Part shown: one piece after another, positions 37,280-45,886 of the stretch
Layout of the letters: each line of letters opens with the position of its first letter
Numbering within the stretch: position 1 is the first letter of the stretch
NCBI GenBank assembly: GCA_026391795.1
Contig: JAPLDI010000005.1
Location: 30,381-94,380, forward strand
DNA from: Bacteroidota bacterium
GTDB taxonomy: Bacteria; Bacteroidota; Bacteroidia; Bacteroidales; FEN-979
Direction: 5' to 3'
Length of the DNA stretch: 64,000 nucleotides
Made by a program: the position numbers and the translations under genes
Notes under the pieces: model-generated
The model's database searches: none
Told to the model about the DNA's origin: nothing
The model's input: the letters and a program-made list of their open reading frames with translations, nothing else

Positions 37280-38305
37280 ATGAAGACAAAAATAAAGAAA
37301 ACCTACAACATACTGATAAGGATTCTCATCCTGGCAGGAACGTATGGATTTCTTTATAAAAAGATCTTTCAGGGAAAAGACTGGCAACAGCAATTCATCC
37401 TGTTCAGGGAGCTGATGGAGAGACCCGGAATCAAGATCCTTGTATACCTGGTAGTTTTTCTGATGCTTGTCAACTGGGGACTGGAATCACAGAAATGGCG
37501 GTACATGATCGGGAAGATAGAGAAGATCTCGTTTTACAGGTCTGTGCAGGCCGTTTTTGCTGGGGTATCCATCAGCTTTTTTACTCCCAACCGCACCGGT
37601 GAATATTTTGGCAGGGCATTTATCCTCGATAAAGCCAGCCATGTTGACGGGATCCTCATTACCATCCTGGGAAGCATGAGCCAGCTGCTCATCACGATCC
37701 TTGCCGGAACGGTCTCCATGCTGGTGTTCGTTCCCCGATTTCTGAGCCAGAATGAGTTTTTCTCCGGGTACCTCTATTACGGGCTCGTGGTGCTGATTTT
37801 GATCATCGACCTGTTGCTGCTGTTTCTTGTTGTGAATGTTCAGTTCCTGTCGGTTCTGCGCGACAAGCTGCTGCGGTCAAAACTGAAAAAGTTCCGGAAA
37901 CACCTGGCTGTTTTCGCTGATTTCCGGGCACGCGACATGGCTTATGTGATCGGGTTGAGCTTTCTGCGCTACCTTGTCTTTACCGGACAGTTCCTTTTGT
38001 TGCTGAAGGTGTTTTCGGTACCGGTCCCGGTGTTTGATGGCATCATCATCATCTCCCTGATCTTTTTTGTACTCTCGGTCGTTCCGACCGTGGCCATCAC
38101 CGAACTTGGCGTCAGGGGTTCTGCCGCAGTCTATTTTTTCGGGCTCTGGTTCAGTCATACTTCGGTCATGTCTGATTCCATCCTGATCGGGATCCTCTCT
38201 GCAACCACCCTGCTGTGGATCATTAACCTCGCCATCCCTGCCGTAATCGGGACCTTGTTTGTTTTCCGGCTGAAGTTCTTCCGCAAAGTTCCACAGGGTA
38301 TTTAA
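37280..38305 (+). CDS. Lysylphosphatidylglycerol synthase TM-region / flippase-like membrane protein (UPF0104)
   Basis: The 341-aa integral membrane protein has about eight helices and the UPF0104/DUF2156-TM pattern (SISFFTPNRTGEYFGRAF, then VPTVAITELGVRGSAAVYFFG). The family includes the flippase part of MprF and AglD-like proteins that move lipid-linked intermediates. The soluble aminoacyltransferase domain is absent, so this is a stand-alone membrane unit. It is 9 bp upstream of a glycosyltransferase gene and probably works with it in glycolipid or polysaccharide assembly. Confidence 0.85.
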   Translation: MKTKIKKTYNILIRILILAGTYGFLYKKIFQGKDWQQQFILFRELMERPGIKILVYLVVFLMLVNWGLESQKWRYMIGKIEKISFYRSVQAVFAGVSISFFTPNRTGEYFGRAFILDKASHVDGILITILGSMSQLLITILAGTVSMLVFVPRFLSQNEFFSGYLYYGLVVLILIIDLLLLFLVVNVQFLSVLRDKLLRSKLKKFRKHLAVFADFRARDMAYVIGLSFLRYLVFTGQFLLLLKVFSVPVPVFDGIIIISLIFFVLSVVPTVAITELGVRGSAAVYFFGLWFSHTSVMSDSILIGILSATTLLWIINLAIPAVIGTLFVFRLKFFRKVPQGI

Positions 38306-38314
38306 CCGAAAATC

Positions 38315-39514
38315 ATGACAGCATTGACACTAGTTTGTTCAGGGATCGCTGTCGTTTCAGCCTTTTACTTTTTAATAATACTACTGATCAATATAGGAAT
38401 CTTCCAGTTAAAAAATTCCACTAACTCACCACCTCACAACCTCACCACCTCACCAATTCACCAATTCACAACTGTAACAATCCTCATCCCTGCCCGTAAT
38501 GAGGAAGAGAATATCGGTTTCTGTCTCCATGACCTTTCTGCTCAGGATTATCCGATGCACCAGGTAGAAATTGTTGTGGTCAATGATCATTCCACCGACC
38601 GGACAGAGGCAGAGGTGATGGAGTTTAAACGTCTTCATCCTGCGATGAGTCTCCGGCTCATTCCAGTCATCAGCATCCGGAATGACCGGGCATTTAAAAA
38701 GCATTCCATCCGTTCGGGAGTTGATGCTTCTTCGGGTGTCCTTATCATTACGACCGATGCAGATACCCGGTTAAATTCCGGCTGGATCTCTTCCATGGTT
38801 TCTGTTTATGAACAGCAGCAACCGAAAATGATCATCGGCCCGGTGGATTTCCGGGAAGAAAATACTTTTTTTGAACGGATCCAGGGCATGGAGTTTGCCG
38901 GGCTGATGGCTGCAACTGCCGGTTCGTGCTCGATGGGATTTCCCTTGATGTGCAATGGTGCCAACCTGGCATTTGAACGACAGGCATACCTGGAGACCTG
39001 CAATTCGGAGGATGACCTTATGTATCCTTCGGGAGATGATCTTTTCCTGATGATGAAGATCCGGAAAAGATACGGGGCGAAATCAATAAACTATCTCTTT
39101 GCAGAAAATGCCATCGTTTTAACGACAGCAAAAAAAACATTTGGTGGATTCTTTTCCCAGCGTATCCGCTGGGTTTCAAAAAGCCGCGGATACACCGACT
39201 TCTCTGTACGGACGGTCTCTCTCCTGACCTGGCTGTTCAACTTCCTGTTGCTCTCTGCGCTGGTTGCCGGGATCTTTAACGTGCGTCTTCTTTTCTTTTC
39301 ATTAATCCTACTGGGAATAAAGATGATCCTTGAACTGCCTGCTGTTTTGCGGATCCTGGTCTTTTACAGGAAGACCAGGCGGGGATACCTCTATCCGCTA
39401 ACGCAGGTGCTCAACCTCGTTTACGTTGCCTCTGTGGGAATTCTCGGGAATGTTTTATCCTATCAATGGAAGGGAAGGAGGGTCAATCCTTTTGTGCGGA
39501 ATACCCGAGAATAG
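38315..39514 (+). CDS. Glycosyltransferase family 2, membrane-anchored
   Basis: The 399-aa protein has an N-terminal helix, a GT-A domain (TVTILIPARNEEENIGFCLHDL, VVVNDHSTDRT, TTDADTRLNSGW) and a QxxRW motif (FSQRIRWVSKSRG), followed by three C-terminal helices. It is a processive-type inverting transferase that probably acts on a lipid-linked acceptor. Residues about 36-55, between the first helix and the GT domain, are coded by a short tandem repeat (CTCACCACCTCACAACCTCA-like), an odd linker. Its 3' end overlaps the convergent ispD by 32 bp. Confidence 0.9.
   Translation: MTALTLVCSGIAVVSAFYFLIILLINIGIFQLKNSTNSPPHNLTTSPIHQFTTVTILIPARNEEENIGFCLHDLSAQDYPMHQVEIVVVNDHSTDRTEAEVMEFKRLHPAMSLRLIPVISIRNDRAFKKHSIRSGVDASSGVLIITTDADTRLNSGWISSMVSVYEQQQPKMIIGPVDFREENTFFERIQGMEFAGLMAATAGSCSMGFPLMCNGANLAFERQAYLETCNSEDDLMYPSGDDLFLMMKIRKRYGAKSINYLFAENAIVLTTAKKTFGGFFSQRIRWVSKSRGYTDFSVRTVSLLTWLFNFLLLSALVAGIFNVRLLFFSLILLGIKMILELPAVLRILVFYRKTRRGYLYPLTQVLNLVYVASVGILGNVLSYQWKGRRVNPFVRNTRE
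38412..38470 (+). repeat. Short tandem repeat inside the glycosyltransferase gene
   Basis: About 55 bp of degenerate CTCACCAC / CTCACCAA / TTCACCAA units encode the linker around SPPHNLTTSPIHQFTT. The same style of repeat otherwise fills intergenic gaps in this window, so this copy probably expanded inside, or inserted into, the coding region without breaking the frame. Confidence 0.6.
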
Positions 39515-40166
39515 CTTCTGCACAGCGCAGGTCGGCAGGCCGGGTGATCTTGATGTTTTCAGGATTTCCTTCCACGAGATGAATGCGCTCTCCAAGGGTT
39601 TCAAGTACGGTTGCGTCATCGGTGAAATTCTCATGGGTTGCCAGCTCATACGCCTTTTTGATAAGCTCTTTCCGGAATACCTGCGGGGTCTGCACGATCC
39701 TCAGGTTTTCACGTCCAACCTCGTGACTCCCTGAGGCTCCTGTCTCCCGTATCGACTCCTGCATCCGGATTACGGGGATGGCATTCCCGCTTTTTTCCGC
39801 CTCTTCAAACGTACGGCTCAGCGTTCCTGCCGATACCAGGGGTCTGACACCGTCATGGATGGCAACAAGTCCTTTTCCCCCGATGTGTCCGAGCGCGTTC
39901 CTGACCGAATGAAAGCGTGTATCGCCGCCTTTGACCAGCTGATGCGGGATGAGGAAATTGTGATCCCTGCAGAGTTGCTCCCAGAAGGAGATATGGGGCT
40001 CCGGAAGGGTGACGATCAGTTGCATCCCCTGATCAAACCGGTGAAAGATACGGATCGAGTGCATCAGGACAGGTTCCCCTGCCAGCAGCAGGAATTGCTT
40101 CGGAATTTCCGTATTCATGCGGGTTCCGGTTCCGCCCGCAACCAGTATGGCAGAATTTTCTGACAA
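39483..40166 (-). CDS. ispD: 2-C-methyl-D-erythritol 4-phosphate cytidylyltransferase
   Basis: The 227-aa enzyme has the CTP-binding ILVAGGTGTRMNTEIPKQFLLLAGEPVLMHSI, then GLVAIHDGVRPLVS (family signature) and a C-terminal ENIKITRPADLRCAEAIL. It makes CDP-ME in the MEP isoprenoid pathway. The start appears to be TTG at 40166, directly before the conserved N-terminus. It is downstream of queA (18 bp) on the same strand. Confidence 0.95.
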   Translation of the reverse strand: MSENSAILVAGGTGTRMNTEIPKQFLLLAGEPVLMHSIRIFHRFDQGMQLIVTLPEPHISFWEQLCRDHNFLIPHQLVKGGDTRFHSVRNALGHIGGKGLVAIHDGVRPLVSAGTLSRTFEEAEKSGNAIPVIRMQESIRETGASGSHEVGRENLRIVQTPQVFRKELIKKAYELATHENFTDDATVLETLGERIHLVEGNPENIKITRPADLRCAEAILGYSAQKD

Positions 40167-40184
40167 GGGGATGGGAATGAAGGA

Positions 40185-41234
40185 TTAAATGATCAGCATG
40201 GGATTGCCATACGTAAAGAACTTGTATTTCTTCTCAACGGCAATGCGGTATGCTTCCATCAGGAAATCATACCCGGCGAAAGCGGCTACCATCATCATCA
40301 TCGGCGATTGCGGCAGCTGGAAATTGGTAATCATGGCATTGGCAATGCTGAATTCGTAAGGCGGGAAAATAAAGCGGTTGCTCCAGCCTTTGTAAGGTTT
40401 CAGGGTGCCGGCGATGGTAACGGATGATTCAATGGCTTTCATCGTGGTGGTTCCCACGGCGACGATCTTCTTTTTACCCAGTTTGGCGCAGTTTACGATA
40501 TCGGAAGTGGGCTGGTCGATGATCACCTCCTCCGAGTCCATCTTGTGCTTGGCGAGATCCTCAACATCGATGGTGCGGAAATTTCCAAGTCCGGCATGCA
40601 GGGTGATCTCGGCAAAAGAAACCCCCTGGAGCTCGAGGCGTTTCATCACTTCGCGGCTGAAATGCATCCCGGCTGTAGGAGCTGCAACAGCGCCTTCGTG
40701 CTTCGCGAAAATGGTCTGATAACGCTCTTCATCTTCCGATGTCGCCGCACGGTTATGGATCTTGGGCAGGGGGGTCTCCCCAAGGCTCTGGATGGTTTTC
40801 TTGAACTCCTCGTAAGGGCCGTCAAACAAAAACCGGATGGTACGTCCGCGGGAAGTGGTATTGTCGATAACCTCAGCAACCAGCGAATCGTCTTCCCCGA
40901 AATACAATTTATTCCCGATCCTGATCTTACGCGCAGGGTCAACAAGGACATCCCAGAGCCTCGATTCACGGTTCAGCTCACGGAGGAGAAAGACTTCTAT
41001 CTTGGCACCGGTTTTTTCCTTTTCCCCATAGAGGCGGGCAGGAAAAACCTTGGTATTGTTGATGATGAAAACATCTCCTTCGCCAAAGTATTCCAGAATG
41101 TCTTTAAAATGACGGTGTTCAATCTTTTGTGTTTTGCGGTTGAGCACCATCATATTCACGTCATCACGCGTTTTTGAGGGATTTCCGGCAATTAATTCAG
41201 GGGGCAGGTGAAAACGGAATTGGGATAATTTCAT
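40185..41234 (-). CDS. queA: S-adenosylmethionine:tRNA ribosyltransferase-isomerase
   Basis: The 349-aa enzyme has the QueA signature [16 protein letters not shown], a [14 protein letters not shown] strand and [14 protein letters not shown], with TTMKAIES near the C-terminus. It builds epoxyqueuosine on tRNAs with GUN anticodons from SAM. ATG 41234 was chosen; a TAAATTTG -7 box at 41261-41268 precedes it. Complete gene, normal length. Confidence 0.96.
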   Translation of the reverse strand: MKLSQFRFHLPPELIAGNPSKTRDDVNMMVLNRKTQKIEHRHFKDILEYFGEGDVFIINNTKVFPARLYGEKEKTGAKIEVFLLRELNRESRLWDVLVDPARKIRIGNKLYFGEDDSLVAEVIDNTTSRGRTIRFLFDGPYEEFKKTIQSLGETPLPKIHNRAATSEDEERYQTIFAKHEGAVAAPTAGMHFSREVMKRLELQGVSFAEITLHAGLGNFRTIDVEDLAKHKMDSEEVIIDQPTSDIVNCAKLGKKKIVAVGTTTMKAIESSVTIAGTLKPYKGWSNRFIFPPYEFSIANAMITNFQLPQSPMMMMVAAFAGYDFLMEAYRIAVEKKYKFFTYGNPMLII

Positions 41235-41260
41235 TTTATATGTTTGGTTACGAAGGGGTG

Positions 41261-41268
41261 CAAATTTA
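41261..41268 (-). promoter_or_regulatory. Predicted -7 box for queA-ispD
   Basis: The minus strand reads TAAATTTG (TAnnTTTG) 27 bp upstream of the queA ATG. A TTTG on the same strand at 41283-41286 could be the -33 box, but the 14-bp spacing is short. Confidence 0.45.
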
Positions 41269-41330
41269 ATACAATAAAGAGGCAAAGTCAAGTGACATTC
41301 ACAGGACTGCCGTCAATCGTGACAGAAAAG

Positions 41331-41993
41331 TTACGGTTTGTCAAACAGCATTGTAAGGTTCTCCCCTTCGCGGAGGTGGTATCCGTTGATGCCCAGTTTG
41401 CGGGCTGCCTCAACATGGATAAGGGTATCGTCGATAAAGAGGGTTTCGGATGAGACCAGTTTGTTTTCTGTTAAAACCAGCTGAAAAATCGCCGGATCCG
41501 GTTTTTTCAGATGAACCTGGTAAGAAAAACAGGCCCTCTCAAACAATTCTTCAAAACCAGCATAGCCATACTTCTCCTGAAGGTCTGCACGGAATTTAAG
41601 GAAATGGATCTCGTTGGAATTGCTGAGAAGAAAGATCCTGTAGCGACTCCGTATATTTTCCAGGACCCGGATACGCGGTTCCGGGATACCCGCCAGAAGT
41701 GCGTTCCATGCATCGTCGATTTCGGCATCGGATGGAGGAACCTGGTAATGGAACCTGATCACTTCCCTGAACTGCTGCGAAGTGATCAGGCCGGTTTCAA
41801 GGGTTGCAACCAGCTTCTCAAACTCCCGGTCCTGCTCTTCCTGGTTTCCTGAGAGTCCGGCTTTGGCCGGTCCGAATTCTTTGAATTTCTCCACGCTGCG
41901 GCTGATCTCAAGGTCGCAGATCACCCCGCCAAAGTCGAAGATGATGTTCTTGATGGATGAGTGATTAGGGATGCGGGATGAGAGATTCAACAT
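41331..41993 (-). CDS. HAD-superfamily phosphatase (YihX/epoxide hydrolase N-term-like)
   Basis: The 220-aa HAD hydrolase has motif I NIIFDFGGVICDLE, motif II LLSNSNEIHF, and motifs III/IV as HLKKPDPAIFQLVL and TLFIDDTLIHVEAARKLG. The cap layout resembles YihX-type alpha-D-glucose-1-phosphate phosphatases. The substrate cannot be read from sequence. It is separated from queA by 96 bp and from the tRNA region by a repeat-rich spacer. Confidence 0.9.
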   Translation of the reverse strand: MLNLSSRIPNHSSIKNIIFDFGGVICDLEISRSVEKFKEFGPAKAGLSGNQEEQDREFEKLVATLETGLITSQQFREVIRFHYQVPPSDAEIDDAWNALLAGIPEPRIRVLENIRSRYRIFLLSNSNEIHFLKFRADLQEKYGYAGFEELFERACFSYQVHLKKPDPAIFQLVLTENKLVSSETLFIDDTLIHVEAARKLGINGYHLREGENLTMLFDKP

Positions 41994-41997
41994 AAGT

Positions 41998-42160
41998 ACG
42001 AATTACGGATTACGAATTATTTCTTTGCGTCTTTGCGTCTTCGCGGTAAAATGAGGATCCCCGTCAGCGCTGCATAGCATAACCCTTTTGCAAAAATGCG
42101 ATTTTTTTTCTACTTTTGCCCCCCTCTGATTCGGATTTCGGATTTCGGATTTCGTAATTT
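41998..42160. repeat. Spacer filled with short direct repeats
   Basis: This spacer holds ACGAATTACGGATTACGAAT at 41998-42017, which recurs in inverse orientation at 16147-16166. It also has two to three CTTTGCGT units (about 42023-42046) and a run of GATTTCG heptamers (about 42128-42155). The tRNA promoter lies between the last two. Confidence 0.65.
42087..42118 (+). promoter_or_regulatory. Promoter of the CAU tRNA gene
   Basis: A canonical Bacteroidota promoter: -33 TTTG at 42087-42090, 20-bp spacer, -7 TACTTTTG at 42111-42118. Transcription should start near 42125, about 43 nt before the mature tRNA end. This is the only promoter in the window with both elements at textbook spacing. Confidence 0.75.
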
Positions 42161-42167
42161 TGAGAAG

Positions 42168-42241
42168 GGGCCTATAGCTCAGTTGGTTAGAGCACCTGAC
42201 TCATAATCAGGTGGTCCCTGGTTCAAGTCCAGGTGGGCCCA
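42168..42241 (+). tRNA. tRNA with CAU anticodon, probably tRNA-Ile2 (lysidine-modified)
   Basis: The sequence folds into a full cloverleaf: acceptor GGGCCTA/TGGGCCC with A discriminator, D-arm GCTCAGTTGGTTAGAGC, anticodon arm CCTGA-CTCATAA-TCAGG, and T-arm CCTGG-TTCAAGT-CCAGG. The CAU anticodon is shared by Met and Ile2 tRNAs. C4-G69 and C5-G68 acceptor pairs are known TilS (lysidine synthase) determinants and favour Ile2, reading AUA; the body also resembles E. coli ileX. The 3' CCA is not encoded here (ACTATA follows), while the displaced right-hand copy of the 3' end does carry ACCA. The 3' part is the attachment site of the island. Confidence 0.93.
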
Positions 42242-42242
42242 C
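42197..42242 (+). repeat. attL: 46-bp direct repeat (tRNA 3' part)
   Basis: The 46 bp from the anticodon stem to the base after the discriminator are identical to 59891-59936. Flanking bases differ on both sides (CACC versus ATTA before; TATA versus CAGT after), so the repeat borders are sharp. The intact tRNA sits at this end, as expected for a tyrosine-integrase element that restores the 3' end of its target. Confidence 0.93.
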
Positions 42243-42251
42243 TATATTGAC

Positions 42252-42286
42252 AAGGGTTTCAGAGAGTTTCTTCTGGGACCCTTTTT
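42252..42286 (+). terminator. Intrinsic terminator after the tRNA
   Basis: AAGGGT (42252-42257) pairs with ACCCTT (42278-42283), with CAGA/TCTG nested inside, followed by a run of five T (42282-42286). It ends the tRNA transcript. It lies inside the island, so the element supplied a new terminator to its host tRNA gene. Confidence 0.7.
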
Positions 42287-42310
42287 CATTTGTGCAAACA
42301 TTTGTGCAAA
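42287..42310. repeat. Tandem 12-bp repeat near attL, candidate integrase arm sites
   Basis: CATTTGTGCAAA occurs twice back to back (42287-42298 and 42299-42310), 45-68 bp inside the left end. The spacing of one helical turn suits protein-binding arm sites. The remaining bases to the helicase start (42311-42532) hold no gene or clear promoter that I can see. Confidence 0.5.
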
Positions 42311-42532
42311 CATAACCCTGAAAAGTGATTCTTTTTATTTTCCTTTGAGAAAACGGAATATTTTAAAAGAGGGTCACCCTTATATAAATTCAAAGGATAT
42401 ATCAGGGTATAATAAATGATCGATTATCTCCCGCTTTTTTCTAATTTAGCATTTGTTCCAAGAATAGAGATTTGATCATTTTTGACGGAACATTCAAATC
42501 ATTCATGGTTTTTCTTAATTATATCCGGTATC

Positions 42533-45500
42533 ATGTCTTTTAATAAAGGTGATTTGATCAATAGTTCCAAATGGGCTGAACCTATCCAGGTTGATCTTTG
42601 TGAGGATTTTGGTAATGGTTATATCCGTATTCTGGGATTCGGCACCGAATCACATAATAGGGTTGATACAATTCTGAATGAATCAGACTTACAGGATATT
42701 GAAGTAAAGAAAATGGATTTGAACTTTTCTTCCCCGGCAGAAGATGTATTTATCGCACTTGAAAACAAACGTTATCGTTTTGTTTCTATGTATGATCCTT
42801 TATTGGCTATAAATACTTCAAAGGTCGATCCTTTACCTCATCAAATTGAGGCGGTGTACGGGTATGTTCTTAAACTTCCCCGAATCCGTTTTCTTATTGC
42901 CGATGATCCGGGTGCTGGGAAAACCATCATGGCGGGACTTATCATAAAAGAATTAAAACTCCGTCAACTTATAACTCACATTCTTATTGTGGCTCCTGGT
43001 CACTTGCGAGACCAGTGGCGAAGGGAAATGAAAGAACGATTCGAAGAATCTTTTGTAGTTGTTGACCGTGGCATCATGGATTCACATTATGGTGAAAACA
43101 TTTGGGAGCGAGAGAATCAACTCATAACTTCAATTGATTTTGCAAAGCAGGATGAAATTATTCCGGCTATTCATGCCACTCGGTTTGATCTGATAATTGT
43201 GGATGAAGCCCACAAGATGAGTGCGTACCAATATGGTAACAAGACACAAAAAAGTAAGCGTTACCGACTCGGTGAAACCCTCTCCAACAGCACCGAACAT
43301 TTGCTTTTTCTAACCGCAACCCCACACAAGGGTGACCCCGAAAATTTTCGACTCTTTTTAGATTTATTGGAACCAGGTTTCTTTTCAAACACTAAGTTAT
43401 TACAAGAATCCATTGATAACAAAGAAAACCCTTTGTTTATCCGTCGTGTAAAGGAAGATTTGAAAAACTTTGAAGGAGAACCCCTTTTCATGCCCCGTCA
43501 TGTAACAACAGTTGCTTATGAATTAGGAAAGGAATCACCCAATGAGAAGATTCTTTATAATGAATTATCAGATTATGTGAGCAATCAATATAATAAAGCA
43601 TTATCGAAGGACAAAAAGCGCAATGTGGCATTTGCTCTCGTAATTTTACAGCGTCGGTTTGCTTCAAGCATGTATGCATTGTTTATGTCCCTGGACAGAC
43701 GGCGAAGCAAACTCAAAGAATTATTAAGTCGTGTGGATTCTATCAATATTCCAGTATCAAACAAAACATTTGATTTCGAAGAAAGCGATGACTATACAGA
43801 AGAGGATCGCTGGAAAGAAGAAGAGGAAATACTTACGCTCACAGCTGCCGAAAACAGGGAAGAACTCGAAAAAGAAATAGCTATTCTGGATGATCTTTAC
43901 AGTAAAGCAAAAAAGATCATTGATTCTCAGGAAGAAATTAAGCTCCGTGAGCTCAAATCTACTCTCTATGACCTCAATTCCAAGTTTGCAGGTCAAAAAA
44001 TAATAATCTTCACGGAATCCCGTGATACGCTCGATTATCTTTTCAAGCGAATCACAAATACTTGGGGATATACAGCCATTACCATTCATGGTGGTATGAA
44101 ACTCGAAGAACGCATCGATTCGGAAAAAAAATTCAAAAATGAAAATTATCAGGTTTTAATTGCCACCGAAGCAGCGGGCGAAGGTATAAACCTTCAGTTC
44201 TGTCACCTGATGATTAATTATGATATTCCCTGGAACCCTAATCGTCTCGAACAGCGAATGGGACGTATTCACCGATACGGACAAACAAAAGAAGTTTTTA
44301 TTTACAACCTTGTTGCAAAAGACACACGGGAAGGTGAGGTCCTTAATAGGTTGTTTGAAAAACTTGATGAAATTAGGATAGCAATGGGCAGCGATAAGGT
44401 TTTTGATGTAATTAGTGATGTTTTGATTGGAAGAAATCTTTCTCAATTATTGGTTGATGCCTCTGTTAATGCACGCAACAAAGAGGACATACTTAAAGAA
44501 ATTGATATTAAAATTGATGAAGATTATATCCGGAAAGTAAAAGAAAATCTTGGTGATACACTTGCTACAAGGTTCATTGATTATACGCGTATCAAAGAAC
44601 TCAATGACAAAGCCCGTGAATATCGCCTTATTCCTGAATACACAGAAGCGTTTTTTAAAAAGGCATTTGAACGAGCTGGTGGGCATATTGCCTTCCGAAA
44701 TGATGGTTTTGTTTCTGTAGACGCTATTCCATTTAGTATTAGGTCCCTTAGCAATGAAATAAACTTTAAAAAGAAATTTGGTTCCATTCAAAGTAAGTAT
44801 AGAAAAGCAACATTCGACAAGAAAAAGGCACAGGATGTATCTGATAGTGAATTTTTATCATTCGGACATCCCCTATTTGAGGCAGTAATGTATTGGGTAG
44901 AAAAAGAACTTCATAATGCCCTTAAACTGGGTGCAGTGTTTACTGATCCTACCAATAAGTATAATGGGATTATTCTCTATTATGAAGCTGAGATATATGA
45001 TGGGAAACGTGAAATTACGGGTAAACGTCTCTTTGCCTTCTACTATGACTATAAAGAATCTACCATCGAACCGTTCAATACTTCATTGATTTGGGAGCTT
45101 TCAACTACCGGCACTATAAATGAAGAACCCATAGATATAGAAGCAATCAAAAGTCAGGTTTTACCTTGTATTTTCCAATCTCTTGAAGAGTATAAACAAG
45201 AACTTCAGGAAGAACGTAACCGACAAGCAGCGATCAAAGAAAAATATGGTCTGAAATCCCTTGATGAACTTATCCTTCGATTAGACCGGGACCTTGGCGA
45301 GTTATATGACCGCAAAGACCAGGGCAACGCTGTAGATCTACCTATTCGCAACAAGGAGGAGCAAAAGCATCTGTACGAACAAAGCAAGGAAAAACTGGCT
45401 AAAGAAATTCGTCTTGAAAAAACATTGAACATTGAAAATCCAAGATTTTTAGGCGCAATCCGTGTAATCCCTTCCGAAAAAGTAAGTGATGAAATGGTAT

Positions 45501-45877
45501 CTGATGCTGATATTGAAAAGGTTGGGATGGATAAAACAATGGAATATGAAAGATTACAAGGTAGAATACCAGAAGATGTATCTTCTAAAGATTTAGGTTA
45601 CGATATTCTTTCAAAAGATAGTTATGGCAATATACGTCGAATCGAAGTAAAAGCACGGTCAAAAACTGGTGCCATTGCTTTAACTATAAATGAATGGTTC
45701 AAAGCAAGACGATATACAACAGAATATTATTTGTATGTTGTTTATAATGCATCATCTAAGCCCGATCTAATAATAATTAACGATCCATTTGAGAATCTTA
45801 AAGCAATTGAGAAAGAGGAGGTTGTAAGATTTATCGTGGATTCAGAAGAGATTATTAATAAAGGTTTAAAAGTTTAA
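42533..45877 (+). CDS. SNF2/SF2 helicase with C-terminal DUF3883 domain (defence-associated)
   Basis: The 1114-aa helicase has motif I ADDPGAGKTIMAGLI (about 122-136), motif II VDEAH (about 223-227), motif III TATPHKG (about 261-267), motif V ATEAAGEGINLQ (about 544-555) and motif VI QRMGRIHRYGQ (about 574-584). The C-terminus carries a DUF3883 fold (GYDILSKDSYGNIRRIEVKAR ... LTINEWFKARRYTTEYYLYVV), a restriction-nuclease-like domain. Similar helicases (DISARM DrmD, HepA class) translocate on DNA in anti-phage systems. It starts a three-gene operon, 9 bp before the methyltransferase gene. ATG 42533 was preferred over TTG 42482. Function in defence is inferred from family and neighbours. Confidence 0.92.
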   Translation: MSFNKGDLINSSKWAEPIQVDLCEDFGNGYIRILGFGTESHNRVDTILNESDLQDIEVKKMDLNFSSPAEDVFIALENKRYRFVSMYDPLLAINTSKVDPLPHQIEAVYGYVLKLPRIRFLIADDPGAGKTIMAGLIIKELKLRQLITHILIVAPGHLRDQWRREMKERFEESFVVVDRGIMDSHYGENIWERENQLITSIDFAKQDEIIPAIHATRFDLIIVDEAHKMSAYQYGNKTQKSKRYRLGETLSNSTEHLLFLTATPHKGDPENFRLFLDLLEPGFFSNTKLLQESIDNKENPLFIRRVKEDLKNFEGEPLFMPRHVTTVAYELGKESPNEKILYNELSDYVSNQYNKALSKDKKRNVAFALVILQRRFASSMYALFMSLDRRRSKLKELLSRVDSINIPVSNKTFDFEESDDYTEEDRWKEEEEILTLTAAENREELEKEIAILDDLYSKAKKIIDSQEEIKLRELKSTLYDLNSKFAGQKIIIFTESRDTLDYLFKRITNTWGYTAITIHGGMKLEERIDSEKKFKNENYQVLIATEAAGEGINLQFCHLMINYDIPWNPNRLEQRMGRIHRYGQTKEVFIYNLVAKDTREGEVLNRLFEKLDEIRIAMGSDKVFDVISDVLIGRNLSQLLVDASVNARNKEDILKEIDIKIDEDYIRKVKENLGDTLATRFIDYTRIKELNDKAREYRLIPEYTEAFFKKAFERAGGHIAFRNDGFVSVDAIPFSIRSLSNEINFKKKFGSIQSKYRKATFDKKKAQDVSDSEFLSFGHPLFEAVMYWVEKELHNALKLGAVFTDPTNKYNGIILYYEAEIYDGKREITGKRLFAFYYDYKESTIEPFNTSLIWELSTTGTINEEPIDIEAIKSQVLPCIFQSLEEYKQELQEERNRQAAIKEKYGLKSLDELILRLDRDLGELYDRKDQGNAVDLPIRNKEEQKHLYEQSKEKLAKEIRLEKTLNIENPRFLGAIRVIPSEKVSDEMVSDADIEKVGMDKTMEYERLQGRIPEDVSSKDLGYDILSKDSYGNIRRIEVKARSKTGAIALTINEWFKARRYTTEYYLYVVYNASSKPDLIIINDPFENLKAIEKEEVVRFIVDSEEIINKGLKV

Positions 45878-45886
45878 AAAAATATA

